Positions 1-5,167 are shown, counted from the stretch's first letter. The stretch is 7,300 nucleotides of DNA from Thermoplasmata archaeon (GCA_023137005.1 JAGLQE010000434.1:1-7300), one strand, 5' to 3'. Made by a program: numbers and translations. Notes: generated by a model not told the origin, from the sequence alone.

Positions 1-38
1 ATGCCCCGAAACCTCTATAAGGGCGTGGGGCGATTCAC
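1..38 (+). repeat. Promoter-dyad repeat, copy 1
   Basis: This is a full-length copy of the 38-bp element that recurs through the window; the array probably continues upstream because the window opens on it. It holds a BRE-like GAAA at 8-11, a TATA-like TCTATAA at 14-20, and arms GCCCC (3-7) and GGGGC (27-31) that pair symmetrically about A17, the middle of the TATA element. Inner bases CCT (12-14) and AGG (20-22) pair about the same centre. Unlike copies 2-5, the downstream leader is altered: AGTGGAAAAG stands where AGGTGGAAGAG plus ATG would be, and no ATG follows at the usual distance. Confidence 0.85.
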
Positions 39-40
39 AT

Positions 41-145
41 GTGAGGGAAGTGGAAAAGTATCTGGCTCTCGTTTTACAAGCAACCGTACCATTCTATTTA
101 AGTAGCAATAAATCATTACTAATTGTGAGGGAAAGTGATGAGTGA
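41..145 (+). CDS. Doubtful 34-codon ORF after repeat 1
   Basis: An open frame runs from GTG 41 (or GTG 50) to TGA 143-145, giving about 31-34 residues with a hydrophobic middle (YLALVLQATVPFYL). It is the only frame that could use the promoter in repeat 1. The start is poor: the ATG seen at this place after repeats 2-5 is missing. The frame overlaps the start of the next gene (ATG 138) and contains that gene's likely TATA box and SD. It may be a relic of a displaced gene, a leader peptide, or chance. I do not recognise it. Confidence 0.2.
   Translation: MREVEKYLALVLQATVPFYLSSNKSLLIVRESDE
95..137 (+). promoter_or_regulatory. Own promoter and SD of the NTF2-like gene
   Basis: TATTTAAG at 95-102 is a TATA-like element about 40 bp before ATG 138, the same geometry as the repeat promoters. 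A start of transcription about 25 bp downstream would leave a leader of 10-15 bases. GAGGGA at 127-132 would be the SD, with the five-base spacer used by most genes here. The first gene therefore seems not to rely on repeat 1. Confidence 0.45.
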
Positions 146-785
146 ATTTGTTAACTGGAGGATATTGAAACTTCAAGGGCCAGATGATCAATCGCCCATG
201 TCACCATCACAGTCGCAAGTTCAGGCACCGCAAGATCAGCCACCTTATAATTCCCCTAAACAAGGGAATACCAAGCCATTGATCGCTATCTTGATTGTTA
301 TCGTAGTTGTGATAGCTGTGATCGCACTTGCCTTCCTTTTGATAGACGGAGAATCACAAAGGAGTCCAGAAAGTACTTTCAAAAAATTTATGGAGCTTTA
401 CCTTTTTGGGTATGATGATTGCAGAGAACTCGGTGACCTGACCACAATGAGCTTTGATGAAGATTATGAAGAGATCATAGATGAATGCAATGAATATAAT
501 GAAAATAATGAAGAGGAAGACTATAGTGACTATACTTACACAATTAAAAGTTTAGAATTCACATACAGAGATGAACTGTCCAGTGCAGATGGAGAAAGTA
601 TAGATCAGTCCATAGAATACCTAGAGGATTATTATGACATTACCATAGATGATTACTGCTTTGTGGATTACACTATCACCATCACCCATGATGGAGAGGA
701 AAGCCCCTATATTGGAGGCAGCAATGGCATTGAGATAGAATGCGTGAAAATAGATGGAAAATGGTATGTCATATTTGATGATTGA
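138..785 (+). CDS. Membrane-anchored protein with NTF2-like outer domain
   Basis: The gene encodes 215 residues. Residues 1-46 are polar and rich in Pro, Gln and Ser and should be cytoplasmic. Residues 47-69 form one strongly hydrophobic helix with no cleavage site. The remainder is a very acidic outer domain, with a run of Glu, Asp and Asn around residues 110-130. The outer part opens with SPESTFKKFMELYLFGYDDC and ends with ECVKIDGKWYVIFDD; this order (helix on 'SPe..f..f', long middle, final strand 'kidGkWyvi') resembles NTF2-like domains of the DUF4878 kind, whose roles are mostly unknown. That fold call is inference from pattern. ATG 138 is preferred over GTG 135 because GAGGGA sits five bases before it. 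The gene precedes repeat 2 and appears to have its own TATA box. Confidence 0.85.
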   Translation: MSEFVNWRILKLQGPDDQSPMSPSQSQVQAPQDQPPYNSPKQGNTKPLIAILIVIVVVIAVIALAFLLIDGESQRSPESTFKKFMELYLFGYDDCRELGDLTTMSFDEDYEEIIDECNEYNENNEEEDYSDYTYTIKSLEFTYRDELSSADGESIDQSIEYLEDYYDITIDDYCFVDYTITITHDGEESPYIGGSNGIEIECVKIDGKWYVIFDD

Positions 786-835
786 TGGACTGCCAGTTAT
801 TGTATGAATCACGTATAGTTGATACTGATTAAACA

Positions 836-848
836 GCTCGCTCCGAGC
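836..848. repeat. Small inverted repeat before repeat 2
   Basis: GCTCG (836-840) and CGAGC (844-848) pair around a three-base loop in the spacer after the NTF2-like gene. A related TCCGAG or TTCGAG motif also occurs before repeats 3 and 4, so this may be an upstream extension of the repeat cassette and not a terminator. No convincing T-tract follows. Confidence 0.3.
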
Positions 849-885
849 AGGGGGGATTTTCGCAGGAAATTGGGGGAGCAGAAGG

Positions 886-923
886 ATGCCCCGAAACCTC
901 TATAAAGGCGTGGGGCGATTCAC
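886..923 (+). repeat. Promoter-dyad repeat, copy 2 (NosD-like gene)
   Basis: A full copy with arms GCCCC (888-892) and GGGGC (912-916) centred on the TATA element, and BRE-like GAAA at 893-896. One base differs from the others after the TATA box (TATAAAGG for TATAAGGG). Similarity to copy 5 continues downstream through GCAGGTGGAAGAGATG, so promoter, leader, SD and start codon form one unit. TATA centre to ATG 941 is 39 bp, which predicts transcription from about 927 and a leader of 12-15 bases. Confidence 0.85.
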
Positions 924-940
924 TTGGGCAGGTGGAAGAG

Positions 941-2074
941 ATGAGAAAAATATCAATAGGATTCATAATAATTGTTCTTACTTTATCAACAATACCTTTT
1001 TTTGTACCAGGCAATGTAATTGCCAGTACAGCACATGCACCAATCAGAATTGATTCAAATGCGGATTTTGCCATCGGCATTAATGGTGTGAGTGCCGGGG
1101 ATGGGAGTGCGGAGAATCCATGGATAATTGAGGGATGGGATATCAATGGGACAGGACTTGGAGATTGTATCTACATTGGAAACACTACTGATTTTTTTGA
1201 GGTGAGGAATTGTTATTTACATGAGGCGAGTGAAAGGGAAGAAGGAGTATATTATCGAAATACAGGGTTATTTTTGCATCATGTTAATAATGGAACTATT
1301 GCTAACAACATCATCAATCAGAATGTCTATGGAATACTTCTTGAATCTTCTACAATCAACACTCTCAGCAATAACACTGTCGTCTTGAACAGCTGGAATG
1401 GTATCACCCTTTTTTCCTTCAGTGACAACAATACCATAACCAACAACATAGTCAACTCGAATAAGTGGAGAGGCATCGTTATAGAAACATCAAATGGTAA
1501 CATCTTAGCCAATAACAATGTCTTGAATAACACCGATGGCATCAAAATCTATACTTCTAGCCATGACACCTACATAGCCAATAACAATGTCACGAATAAT
1601 GACAATGGCATCTATATCTGGTTTTCTTGCAGTAACATAAGTGTTGTCAACAACACTGTCTCTGATAATAACTACGGTATTCAGATCCATAATGACTGCC
1701 ACGAAAATACCATCTGTGGTAATAATATAAGAAACAATAATGTTGGAATTTATATTTATACTGAGAGTTCTGACAACACAATTTATCATAACAATTTCAC
1801 TAACAACACAGACCAAGCATTAGACAGAGCAGGTAATAACAGGTGGGACAACGGTTATCCTGGAGGAGGTAATTATTGGAGCGACTATGATGGTGAAAGT
1901 AATTATCATATTTCTGGTGAATTGAGTGTAGATAATTTTCCATTAACGGAACCCTATGGTAATCAACCAGAGGATTTCGATGATGGAGATGAAACACCTG
2001 GCTTTGGATTTGAATTGATATTCTTAGCAACAATTATTGGAGTTTTCATATACAACAGAAAAAAGAGAAGCTAG
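941..2074 (+). CDS. Secreted NosD-like right-handed beta-helix protein, PGF-CTERM tail
   Basis: The gene encodes 377 residues. A signal peptide (MRKISIGFIIIVLTLSTIPF, then FVPGNVIA) is followed by about eight rungs of 22-24 residues with the pattern 'NTIxNNxVxxNxxGIxI', typical of PbH1 repeats in the NosD/carbohydrate-binding beta-helix families. The C-terminal part has NRWDNGYPGGGNYWSDYDG, a usual ending of archaeal NosD-like proteins. The last residues read TPGFGFELIFLATIIGVFIY plus NRKKRS: a PGF motif, a hydrophobic helix and a basic end, as in archaeosortase-processed proteins. Many N-x-S/T sites suggest glycosylation. It should be displayed on the outer surface; the ligand is unknown, and NosD-like does not imply nitrous oxide reduction here. 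ATG 941 has AGGTGG five bases upstream; an in-frame GTG at 932 would only add VEE. Confidence 0.9.
   Translation: MRKISIGFIIIVLTLSTIPFFVPGNVIASTAHAPIRIDSNADFAIGINGVSAGDGSAENPWIIEGWDINGTGLGDCIYIGNTTDFFEVRNCYLHEASEREEGVYYRNTGLFLHHVNNGTIANNIINQNVYGILLESSTINTLSNNTVVLNSWNGITLFSFSDNNTITNNIVNSNKWRGIVIETSNGNILANNNVLNNTDGIKIYTSSHDTYIANNNVTNNDNGIYIWFSCSNISVVNNTVSDNNYGIQIHNDCHENTICGNNIRNNNVGIYIYTESSDNTIYHNNFTNNTDQALDRAGNNRWDNGYPGGGNYWSDYDGESNYHISGELSVDNFPLTEPYGNQPEDFDDGDETPGFGFELIFLATIIGVFIYNRKKRS
1507..1592 (+). repeat. Internal 69-bp repeat in the beta-helix gene
   Basis: TAGCCAATAACAATGTC occurs at 1506-1522 and again at 1575-1591, 69 bp apart, or 23 codons, the length of one beta-helix rung. The match at DNA level suggests a fairly recent duplication of a rung. 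Confidence 0.5.
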
Positions 2075-2095
2075 CCAGCCCGTTCCGAGTTGAGG

Positions 2096-2133
2096 ATGCC
2101 CCGAAACCTCTATAAGGGCGTGGGGGGATTCAG
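2096..2133 (+). repeat. Promoter-dyad repeat, copy 3 (first lipocalin-like gene)
   Basis: The core GAAACCTCTATAAGG is intact. The left arm is GCCCC (2098-2102) and the right arm GGGGG (2122-2126), so the outermost pair is lost. The copy begins 21 bases after the beta-helix stop codon. Downstream the leader reads AGGTGGAAGAG followed by GTG 2149, 37 bp from the TATA centre. Upstream, TTCCGAG at 2084-2090 matches a motif before copies 2 and 4. Confidence 0.85.
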
Positions 2134-2148
2134 AAGTAGGTGGAAGAG

Positions 2149-2583
2149 GTGGAAAAAAAGAATATCATAATTGGGATTATCACAGTTGCTATAATTATCA
2201 TTGTTTTAATTTCCTGGATGCTTATGGCAGATCATGGAATTGAAGATAGGTGGATAATAGAAAGTTGGGATATGTCGAATGATGATCTTAACCTATATCA
2301 AAATTTTTCAACCGATGGTTCTACATGGTGGAATTTTAAGTCAAATGGGGAATTGATCCGTAGCAATGATGTCAGTGATATTATTGAAAGTACTTATTGG
2401 AAATATACTGGTGACAATGAGATCACAATTACTAAAACCATGGCATATATGATATCAAATAATAGTTATAATGATGTCAGAGTATATGAGTATTCCATCG
2501 AAAATGATACACTTACATTGACTACAAAAGATTCCGATTCTTTTACCCTTATGCAAACACGCATCGTTTTTCATAGAGCATAG
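2149..2583 (+). CDS. Membrane-anchored lipocalin-like protein A
   Basis: The gene encodes 144 residues: four polar residues, a hydrophobic anchor at 6-26 ending WMLMADHGIEDRW, and a beta-rich outer domain. The ending (VYEYSIENDTLTLT then a last strand) and the Trp after the anchor fit small lipocalin-like domains that begin 'l.GtW' and end 'y.i.gdtLtl'. It aligns along its length with the product at 4156-4731: matching anchors (MLMADHGIEDRW against MLMAEPGVEGKW), W-x-Y in the middle, and YEYxI-x-x-DTLTL near the end. The pair are paralogues by sequence; the fold is inference and no ligand is known. GTG 2149 is chosen because AGGTGG lies five bases before it; GTG 2140 in the same frame overlaps that SD. 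Confidence 0.85.
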   Translation: MEKKNIIIGIITVAIIIIVLISWMLMADHGIEDRWIIESWDMSNDDLNLYQNFSTDGSTWWNFKSNGELIRSNDVSDIIESTYWKYTGDNEITITKTMAYMISNNSYNDVRVYEYSIENDTLTLTTKDSDSFTLMQTRIVFHRA

Positions 2584-2612
2584 ATGATGTAATAGTGTTT
2601 CGAGCAGGTAGG

Positions 2613-2650
2613 GGACCTCGAAACCTCTATAAGGGCGTGGGGTGATTCAG
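2613..2650 (+). repeat. Promoter-dyad repeat, copy 4 (PepSY-like gene), compensated arms
   Basis: The core GAAACCTCTATAAGG is unchanged. The left arm is ACCTC (2615-2619) and the right arm GGGGT (2639-2643). The outer G-C pair of the other copies has become A-T by changes on both sides, and one inner pair is T-G, so the dyad is kept although both arms changed. TTTCGAG upstream at 2598-2604 matches the motif before copy 3. The leader AGGTGGAAGAG leads to ATG 2666, 37 bp from the TATA centre. Confidence 0.85.
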
Positions 2651-2665
2651 AAGCAGGTGGAAGAG

Positions 2666-3283
2666 ATGGAAAAAGACAACAAAAATCTCAAACTGATCGT
2701 TGTTATTATCATTCTCATTATAATCATTTCTTCATTAGTTTATTTGTTGTATGATAATGAAGCTAGTGGTATAATAGCAATGGAAGCTAAAGAAATTGCA
2801 GATGATATTGTTCAAAATCAAAACATAACATTGCCTTTCAAGGGGGTTTCAGCAACAGCTTCAATGTCCAACAGTTACCCAATGGGGAGAATTGATAATT
2901 CAGGCAGATCTTCTATATGGGTATTTACTTATTGTAAAACAAGTGAAACCACACATGATGTTGAACTTTTTGAAATTTATGTATTCTCTAATGAGAATGC
3001 TGAAACAGTTTGGGCAAATTCGACTGGTGCATATTTTGATGTGACACCAATTAGTAACTGGATAGTTGATAGTGATGAGGCATTTGAAATCGCAGAGAAC
3101 AATCCAGGAGTCAAAGAATTTAGATCAACACACTCAGGAGAATTTCTCAGTGTTTTCTCTCTATATTGGGATGAAGGAAATCAGAGAGAAGTCTGGAAAT
3201 TAACTTGGAGACATGAAGGTTTGGTTGATAATATAGATAAGATTACTATCTTCATAGATGCAAACACAGGCGGAGTTATCTAA
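2666..3283 (+). CDS. Membrane-anchored PepSY-like protein
   Basis: The gene encodes 205 residues. After a seven-residue polar start, one hydrophobic helix (8-29) anchors the protein with the rest outside. Residues from about 129 read SNWIVDSDEAFEIAENNPGV and end in KLTWRHEG then IFIDANTGGVI. This matches PepSY-type domains: 'dS.eAieiA..np.v' helix, then strands closing with 'i.iDa.TGevi'. The first half (AMEAKEIADDIVQ, then SIWVFTYC and FEIYVF) has a weaker copy of the same helix-then-strands order, so the protein may hold two such units. PepSY domains are known from protease propeptides and extracytoplasmic inhibitors; no partner peptidase is visible nearby. ATG 2666 has AGGTGG five bases upstream; a more upstream ATG at 2642 lies inside the repeat and before the likely transcript start. 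Confidence 0.85.
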   Translation: MEKDNKNLKLIVVIIILIIIISSLVYLLYDNEASGIIAMEAKEIADDIVQNQNITLPFKGVSATASMSNSYPMGRIDNSGRSSIWVFTYCKTSETTHDVELFEIYVFSNENAETVWANSTGAYFDVTPISNWIVDSDEAFEIAENNPGVKEFRSTHSGEFLSVFSLYWDEGNQREVWKLTWRHEGLVDNIDKITIFIDANTGGVI

Positions 3284-3371
3284 GCACATCTATATCTGTA
3301 GAAGCATAAGCTTGAGGTTAAATATTAGACCTCCCCCGAGATCAATGACCCATCGGCTGAAGGGTAAAAGG
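3284..3371. other. Spacer between PepSY-like gene and repeat 5
   Basis: No gene is visible. The only structure I see is GAGGT (3314-3318) pairing with ACCTC (3329-3333) around an AT-rich loop; it lacks a following T-tract, so terminator function is doubtful. Confidence 0.3.
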
Positions 3372-3409
3372 ATGCCCCGAAACCTCTATAAGGGCATGGG
3401 GCGATTCAC
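3372..3409 (+). repeat. Promoter-dyad repeat, copy 5 (63-residue membrane protein)
   Basis: This copy is almost identical to copy 1, with GCCCC (3374-3378) and GGGGC (3398-3402) arms about the TATA centre at A3388; one base between TATA and right arm differs (GCAT for GCGT). Similarity to copy 2 extends through the leader to the ATG (CACTTGAGCAGGTGGAAGAG against CACTTGGGCAGGTGGAAGAG). TATA centre to ATG 3427 is 39 bp. Confidence 0.85.
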
Positions 3410-3426
3410 TTGAGCAGGTGGAAGAG

Positions 3427-3618
3427 ATGGATACGTTTGATAAATTAAATATAAAAATGATATTCATAATATTTTTCGTAATAGTAGTGGGAATTTTCAT
3501 ATTTTCTTGTGTAATTAATTATGGAGAGGATGATTTTTGGCCAGCTGTTATAGTAGAGACAGTAATGGAATCAATAATATTGGGAATAGGATTTCTCTTG
3601 GCTAAAGATCTATTTTAG
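3427..3618 (+). CDS. Small two-helix membrane protein (63 aa)
   Basis: The product has two hydrophobic segments, about residues 11-30 and 39-59, joined by a short acidic loop (NYGEDDFWP), with a single Cys (28) in the first helix. I do not recognise a family. Support for it being real comes from the intact upstream unit: repeat 5, a leader with AGGTGG five bases before ATG 3427, and a stop just before repeat 6. A GTG at 3418 in frame would add VEE. It could be a subunit or regulator of a membrane complex, but nothing in the sequence says which. Confidence 0.7.
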   Translation: MDTFDKLNIKMIFIIFFVIVVGIFIFSCVINYGEDDFWPAVIVETVMESIILGIGFLLAKDLF

Positions 3619-3626
3619 TAAAAGAA

Positions 3627-3656
3627 CGAAACCTCTATAAGGGCGTGGGGGGATTC
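3627..3656 (+). repeat. Promoter-dyad repeat, copy 6, degenerate
   Basis: The core CGAAACCTCTATAAGGGCGT is intact, but the left arm is lost (AGAAC in its place) and the right arm is GGGGG. It starts nine bases after the preceding stop codon. The leader region still shows CGGAAGAG followed by TG at 3666-3675 where other copies have GGTGGAAGAG plus ATG. GTG 3673 there reads only four codons (VPKI) to a stop. The next real gene begins 60 bases further on. Confidence 0.75.
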
Positions 3657-3677
3657 TGGAGAGAACGGAAGAGTGCC

Positions 3678-3732
3678 CAAAATCTAATAAGCCGGTAAAG
3701 GGATGGCCGTCGTAGTAGAGGTGGAAGAAAAT
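3678..3732 (+). promoter_or_regulatory. Possible second promoter and SD for the 3733 gene
   Basis: CAAAATCTAATAAG at 3679-3692 resembles the BRE/TATA core of the repeats and lies about 44 bp before ATG 3733. AGGTGG at 3719-3724 is the SD, here with an eight-base spacer. It could replace the degenerate repeat 6 as the promoter of the downstream trio, or transcription may simply run from repeat 6. Confidence 0.3.
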
Positions 3733-3930
3733 ATGGCAAGTAGTGGTTATCGTCCAGATATTCGAGCTCATAAAGGTATTCAGGAAGCAAATGTAAAAGA
3801 TGCTCTAAGAAAAAAAGATCATAAGAAGACGTTTGATCCTGATTATCGAAAGATAGGTGTATTGATATTTGGCGTATTTATGGCATTCATCATAGTATAT
3901 CTAACATTGCGACACTTTGCATGGATATAG
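3733..3930 (+). CDS. Small single-helix membrane protein (65 aa)
   Basis: The first 40 residues are polar and basic (HKGIQEANVKDALRKKDHKK), followed by one hydrophobic helix at about 41-59 and a short end RHFAWI. By the positive-inside rule the N-terminal part should be cytoplasmic. No family is recognised. ATG 3733 is preferred over ATG 3703 because AGGTGG at 3719-3724 precedes it and the extra residues (MAVVVEVEEN) are mostly the translated leader. The stop codon TAG directly abuts the SD of the next gene, so the two are probably translated from one message. Confidence 0.65.
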   Translation: MASSGYRPDIRAHKGIQEANVKDALRKKDHKKTFDPDYRKIGVLIFGVFMAFIIVYLTLRHFAWI

Positions 3931-3941
3931 AGGTGGAAGAA

Positions 3942-4154
3942 ATGGAAGCAAAATGGCAAAGTAGATTGATGTTGATCGCGGGAATATCATTCCTAATTGC
4001 CGCAGCAACACATCCTTTTGTAGATAGCTGGCATAATCCAGATACAGCAAGATATGGAGTAGCTTTATGGGTATTCCTTGGTGGTATGAATATATGTGTT
4101 AGCCAAAAAATAAAATATGAAGCACTGATGAAAGCAGATAAAAAAGGTGAATAA
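3942..4154 (+). CDS. Small two-helix membrane protein (70 aa)
   Basis: The product has hydrophobic segments at about 9-24 (LMLIAGISFLIAAATH) and 38-54 (YGVALWVFLGGMNICV), with a polar loop containing DSWHNPDTAR between them and a Lys-rich end. No family is recognised. AGGTGG at 3931-3936 lies five bases before ATG 3942 and directly after the stop codon of the previous gene; ATG 3921 would lie upstream of that SD and inside the previous gene. Its stop is one base before the next ATG, and its last codons supply the next gene's SD, so the three genes form a tight operon. Confidence 0.7.
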   Translation: MEAKWQSRLMLIAGISFLIAAATHPFVDSWHNPDTARYGVALWVFLGGMNICVSQKIKYEALMKADKKGE

Positions 4155-4155
4155 C

Positions 4156-4731
4156 ATGGATAACAATACAGAAATTGCAGAAGAGACGGTTCAAGCACCC
4201 ACAGAGCCAGTACCGGATGCTCCAGTTGAGCAAGTGGCCGTGCCAGATGCTCCAGATGCCCCTGCACCAGCCAAGCCCAAGAATAATAAAGGAATATTGA
4301 TTGGAATTGTAGCCATTGCGATCGTTGCCATTCTATTGATAGCCTTCATGCTCATGGCTGAGCCAGGTGTGGAAGGTAAGTGGATCCCGGAGAAATCAGA
4401 GATAATGAATCCAGATGGCAGTGTAAATAGTACTCATGTTGTTCCAGCAGATAGCGAAGAGTGGATGGAAATAAGATCAGATGGGACGATCATCTATGGC
4501 AATAGTACTGAAACACATGACTATAATGTGAGCATCACATGGGAATATGCCAATGATGGTCAAATTGAAATGACAATGTATTATAATCCTAGTGTGATTG
4601 GCTGGAACAATGTAACTCTAACACAGGAATCTCAAATATACGAATATGAAATTGATGGTGATACACTTACACTTGGCTTCCTCACTCCGAATAGTGGGGT
4701 CACTCTTAGAATGACTTACACGAAGGCATAG
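4156..4731 (+). CDS. Membrane-anchored lipocalin-like protein B
   Basis: The gene encodes 191 residues. Residues 1-45 are a cytoplasmic tail rich in Pro, Ala and acidic residues (repeats like VPDAP and PDAPDAPAPAKPK). Residues 46-67 are a membrane anchor. The outer domain begins AEPGVEGKW and carries ITWEYANDGQIEMTM and IYEYEIDGDTLTLG, a lipocalin-like strand pattern. It is a paralogue of the protein at 2149-2583, which has the same anchor and outer domain but only a four-residue tail. The tail style is like that of the first gene (138-785), so anchor-tail and outer domains appear to be mixed within the cluster. ATG 4156 has a perfect AGGTGA five bases before it, overlapping the previous gene's end. 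Function is unknown beyond surface location. Confidence 0.85.
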   Translation: MDNNTEIAEETVQAPTEPVPDAPVEQVAVPDAPDAPAPAKPKNNKGILIGIVAIAIVAILLIAFMLMAEPGVEGKWIPEKSEIMNPDGSVNSTHVVPADSEEWMEIRSDGTIIYGNSTETHDYNVSITWEYANDGQIEMTMYYNPSVIGWNNVTLTQESQIYEYEIDGDTLTLGFLTPNSGVTLRMTYTKA

Positions 4732-4753
4732 AGGAAGGCGAATGGTGGAAGAT

Positions 4754-4774
4754 ATGCTTAGGGGCATGTATTGA
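4754..4774 (+). other. Six-codon leader ORF with canonical SD
   Basis: TGGTGG at 4743-4748 lies exactly five bases before ATG 4754, the spacing of most real starts here. That ATG opens a frame reading MLRGMY and then TGA 4772-4774, whose last base is the first base of ATG 4774, the start of the next gene. The arrangement suggests translational coupling by a short leader peptide, or alternatively a start region damaged by a frameshift. Confidence 0.4.
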
Positions 4775-5133
4775 TGGATAAACATTCCAGGCGCGAGATG
4801 ATGAAAGAACACTGGCGTGTAACCTGGCCGGCTATTGTCATTGCCATTATAATAGCAGGTTTGGCAATTGCTAATATGGTCTATGTTCTTACATCAGATC
4901 AACCTTCTGAGAAATTTGACAATTCTAATCTCGTAACTGGAATAATGACTGGGGTCGTGTTCATTATATTAGGATTTAATTTTCGATATTACAAGGACCA
5001 TTATCACAATATGGCAGTGAAATATGAACAACCAGAGTTTGGAAAGCAAACCAAATATGGGATTTGGTTCATCATTTCTGGAATTATATTGATCGCATTA
5101 TGGATAGTCCCACGGCTTGTATTTTCTCCATAG
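4774..5133 (+). CDS. Three-helix membrane protein (119 aa)
   Basis: The basic N-terminus (KHSRREMMKEHWR) is followed by hydrophobic segments at about 18-40, 53-70 and 95-112. A charged loop rich in His and Tyr (FRYYKDHYHNMAVKYEQPEF) lies between the second and third. No family is recognised. The gene follows the lipocalin-like B gene by 42 bases with no repeat promoter, so it is probably the last gene of that operon. Its own start lacks a good SD; the best SD points to the six-codon leader ORF at 4754, whose stop overlaps ATG 4774. TTG 4771 is an alternative start. Confidence 0.75.
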   Translation: MDKHSRREMMKEHWRVTWPAIVIAIIIAGLAIANMVYVLTSDQPSEKFDNSNLVTGIMTGVVFIILGFNFRYYKDHYHNMAVKYEQPEFGKQTKYGIWFIISGIILIALWIVPRLVFSP

Positions 5134-5144
5134 AGGAGTACACA

Positions 5145-5165
5145 CCCTGAAACCTCTATAAGGGC
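5145..5165 (+). repeat. Promoter-dyad repeat, copy 7, truncated
   Basis: The core GAAACCTCTATAAGGGC is intact, but similarity ends directly after it: neither the GGGGC arm nor GATTCAC nor the usual leader is present. In their place stand two long palindromes. Transcription from this TATA box would start near 5183, inside the first palindrome, and no gene start with an SD lies at the usual distance. It may have lost its gene, or serve the palindromic region. Confidence 0.75.
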
Positions 5166-5167
5166 CC

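Noticed and set aside
3..31. Repeat as transcription terminator hairpin
   Set aside because: The GC arms could fold in read-through RNA, but no T-tract follows any copy, and the loop is an archaeal TATA box at the right distance from start codons.
1327..2033. Minus-strand frames within the beta-helix gene
   Set aside because: They follow from the repetitive Asn/Ile codons of the + strand gene and have low-complexity Val/Ile products.
3314..3333. GAGGT/ACCTC hairpin as terminator
   Set aside because: Five pairs with a ten-base loop and no T-tract is too weak to call.
1..5167. CRISPR array
   Set aside because: The repeats are separated by whole genes of about 250-1500 bp, not by short even spacers, and they contain a promoter.
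1..5167. Integron attC cassette array
   Set aside because: The cassette-like order invites it, but no GTTRRRY/RYYYAAC pair frames the repeats, they lie before the genes and not at their ends, and no integrase is visible. Their content reads as BRE, TATA and SD.
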